Positions 31,401-32,368 of a stretch of 32,368 nt of DNA are shown here, piece after piece. A model generated the notes under the pieces. The model made no database searches and was not told where the DNA came from. It was given only the letters and a program-made list of their open reading frames with translations. The position numbers were made by a program, and so were the translations under genes. The stretch spans positions 1 through 32,368 of the forward strand of contig OMYN01000021.1 of assembly GCA_900315265.1 (NCBI GenBank), written 5' to 3'. The stretch is from an uncultured Eubacteriales bacterium. GTDB taxonomy: Bacteria > Bacillota > Clostridia > Lachnospirales > Bianqueaceae. Numbering within the stretch: position 1 is the stretch's first letter; each line of letters opens with the position of its first letter.

Positions 31401-32368
31401 CGCGCGTCCTTCGGAACGATCACCTTTACCAAACCTGGGACCTATCAGTACAAGATCACCGAATCCGGAACGCTTGCGGGCGTAACCAACGATGCGGAGG
31501 CCGAAAGCGGTAAGCTGATCACGGTGACGGTCACCGACAACGGGGAGGGACAGCTGACAGCGGTTCCGTCTGAAAAAGACGGGCTCGTTACCTTTATCAA
31601 CACCTACCGGGAGGGCAGCCTCAAGATCGAAAAGACGCTGGCAGGCAACGATGTCGATCCTCAGAAAGAATTCTCGTTTACCGTCCGTTTGACCGGTTAT
31701 GACGTTACCGGCGATATTGACGGGATCACCTTTACCAAGGGCGTCGGGTCCCTGACCTTAAAGGGCGGCGAGTCCAAGACCCTGCATCACCTGCCCGCCG
31801 GGATTTCCTACACCGTTACCGAGGCGGATTACAGCAAGGAAGGCTATACCTGCAGCCAGCCGGACGGATTTACCGGTCTTGTTGAGAACAATACGACCAA
31901 AGAGCTTACCTTTGTTAATACCAGAAATTCCTTCGGAAGCCTGACGGTTTCCAAGACTGTTACCGGCAACGACGCAGACACGGGCAAGGCTTTCTCGTTC
32001 ACGGTAGAATTAAGTGACAAGACTGTTACCGGTACCCATGGCGACATGGAGTTCGCCAATGGCCAAGCTTCCTTTACCCTGAAGAACGGGGAAAGCAAAA
32101 CCGCTGAGGACCTTCCCAACGGAGCCGCTTACACGGTAAGTGAGGCCGACTACAGTGCGGAAGGCTACAAGACCCAGTCCTTCGGCGAGACCGGAACGAT
32201 CACCGGAAACGGTACCAGGAACGCTAAATTCGTCAATAGCAGGGACACTTTTGGATCCATCAGGATCACCAAGACCGTCTCCGGCAACGATACGGATAGC
32301 AGCAAGTCCTTCGAGTTCACCGTTACCTTGAGTGATAAGACGATAAACGGCACCTTTGGGCAGATGAC
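28419..32368 (+). CDS. Large VWA/Cna-B/isopeptide-domain surface adhesin (3' end beyond window)
   Basis: The frame is open from ATG 28419 (preceded by AGGAGGAG) to the right edge, 1316 codons without a stop. A signal peptide (1-36; basic start, hydrophobic core, VSAA) leads to an acidic Asp/Glu/Ser/Thr-rich stretch (37-145). An EF-hand-like loop follows, with Asp193, Asn195, Asp197 and Asp204. A von Willebrand A domain has the metal site Asp297-Ser299-Ser301, Thr384 and Asp411. Next come a Cna-B-like domain (about 706-812), a first DUF7601-like domain (816-937), a Spy0128 pilin-like domain (944-1062) and three DUF7601-like repeats starting at about 1066, 1173 and 1279. These domains usually carry internal Lys-Asn isopeptide bonds that stiffen stalks. 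It is probably a cell-wall-anchored adhesin or pilus-tip protein; the expected LPxTG end is outside the window. Confidence 0.92.
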   Translation, partial: MKNRNRRRKGVRSILSILVSLLMILTMLPNQLVSAADDERIGQEETALTDQQTVDNEETDNAADQGSFYVQTEDTAEGSGEVESKAGVPDADSQDTTQDETSLIESEQTDSSETSSNDSFGEEDDQNAELSGLSQPDTEKTADASHQGQVEVIFTALDGSQISDQWVTASQEAPAEVDMPAHTQDGLIWVRADENGDGNVTIEDNVRLINLTGPGPVIFAEEHDEFTEITEAAAGISSLPARAAIRRAAQNSTTTGPATSKTLTDNGDGTYTLSLSVTGKASSSQESNKADVVIILDISGSMAYGSVDPRRAVGRNNPSRLSKAQEAVNQLAQSLLANNTTAEPDRVQLSLVSFSNVAAVRATGVTNYSSFSSTVNSLKADGGTNWEDALQTANSIQLRSDADQYVIFVSDGNPTFRLTQGGGQGPENQRYYYDNYGHYVYGSGNSDNNGKNYKYALVQARNIVNSGKKLYTLNVYGDANEMAQLARDSGAVANFDAKNNDQVLAAFEAIVNQINANFSYKDCKISDGVTSLTSHVLLDGDADSFSYQISGGSYGDGQVWTDAPAASFTDGSVSWDLGGMQLEDGVTYTVSFRVWPSQSAYDLVSDLNNGLKTYDSLTDAEKKQIASIEGGYGLKTNTDASIDYTQLETLDTEHLPDGAQDNGDGTWSANGYTFTQLEDGTYHGVKESKGTDAIDQPDPIPLDKTQLTVRKVWTDDLDTSSRPDSITLKITRDDQTYIPVTLSAANNWESVIFIAPGLIAGGETLEDGHDYTIVEEGSNNHYEVAADVLHPMIVESVLQDSAGGDSELTVTNTLKGRLKISKTVTASEGLTAPDKEFSFKVTLTDKDGKDLDISSQKISYTITHKDGTVSQPAQLGQDGLIQLKDGESATIADIPSGSRYKVEEADLPKGFTQTQTTGNQGTITSDHVQEAAFTNNYAVEKTSADLGIAKSLIYTGDVWLPDMAGKFTFTLTAVTQGAPMPDTTVITNTDQKGSRASFGTITFTKPGTYQYKITESGTLAGVTNDAEAESGKLITVTVTDNGEGQLTAVPSEKDGLVTFINTYREGSLKIEKTLAGNDVDPQKEFSFTVRLTGYDVTGDIDGITFTKGVGSLTLKGGESKTLHHLPAGISYTVTEADYSKEGYTCSQPDGFTGLVENNTTKELTFVNTRNSFGSLTVSKTVTGNDADTGKAFSFTVELSDKTVTGTHGDMEFANGQASFTLKNGESKTAEDLPNGAAYTVSEADYSAEGYKTQSFGETGTITGNGTRNAKFVNSRDTFGSIRITKTVSGNDTDSSKSFEFTVTLSDKTINGTFGQM
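31614..32368 (+). repeat. Coding tandem repeats of about 320 bp in the adhesin
   Basis: Repeat units begin at 31614, 31935 and 32253 (steps of 321 and 318 bases). Each begins Gly-Ser with a strand like LTVSKTVTGND, then KAFSF-type Lys, a TLKNGESKT turn, YTVSEADY with the likely catalytic Glu, and ends FVNTR or FVNSR with the likely partner Asn. The last unit is cut by the window edge. The units differ enough that they are not a recent amplification. Confidence 0.85.

Noticed and set aside
28419..32368. Frameshift or pseudogene in the adhesin gene
   Set aside because: Reading codon by codon, the frame stays open to the window edge and all domain motifs are in one frame. Short frames on either strand in this region are shadows.

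Overview
The window reads as chromosomal DNA of a low-to-mid GC Gram-positive bacterium, most likely a Clostridia or Erysipelotrichia member of the Bacillota. This rests on strong AGGAGG-type ribosome sites, two lipobox-carrying solute-binding lipoproteins, many hairpin-plus-T-run terminators and a very large Cna-B/isopeptide-domain surface protein. No rRNA, tRNA, CRISPR array, transposase or phage gene was recognised. The species is not identifiable by eye.

Layout. 1-361: gene-free, repeat-rich DNA ending in a terminator for the next gene. 362-3430 (-): a family 3 glycoside hydrolase with permuted domain order, whose translation start region is duplicated in tandem (65-bp period). 3689-5163 (-): a GNAT acetyltransferase and a six-helix membrane protein in one operon. 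5289-6401 (+): a FliB-like cysteine-rich protein. 6402-7055: a long non-coding stretch with a very regular array of TCTTGTCA/TGACAAGA inverted repeats, then a structured segment, a terminator and a promoter. 7056-8009 (+): an EamA/DMT transporter.

8243-26289 (+) is the core: a complete oligopeptide ABC importer (oppBCDFA), an ADP-ribosylglycohydrolase-fold protein with a long C-terminal beta-rich extension, two closely related dipeptide-epimerase-type enolase-superfamily enzymes, a cytoplasmic SxxK serine hydrolase, and a second complete peptide importer (B, C, D, F and binding protein). Internal terminators and promoters divide it into about three transcription units: opp1; ARH plus epimerase 1; epimerase 2, hydrolase and importer 2. 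My reading, which is inference, is a peptide-scavenging locus: two importers bring in short peptides, perhaps cell-wall-derived or carrying D-residues. The epimerases interconvert stereoisomers, the serine hydrolase cleaves an amide or ester, and the ARH-like protein removes a glycosyl or ADP-ribosyl-like group.

26315-26341 is a bidirectional terminator between convergent genes. 26356-27294 (-) is a YtqA/TIGR01212-type radical SAM protein with a nearly leaderless promoter. 27398-28153 (+) is a PrsW-family membrane protease. 28419 to the right edge (+) is an open, incomplete gene for a surface adhesin: signal peptide, acidic region, EF-hand-like loop, von Willebrand A domain, Cna-B-like, Spy0128-like and repeated DUF7601-like domains. 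Its C-terminus and any sortase signal lie outside the window.
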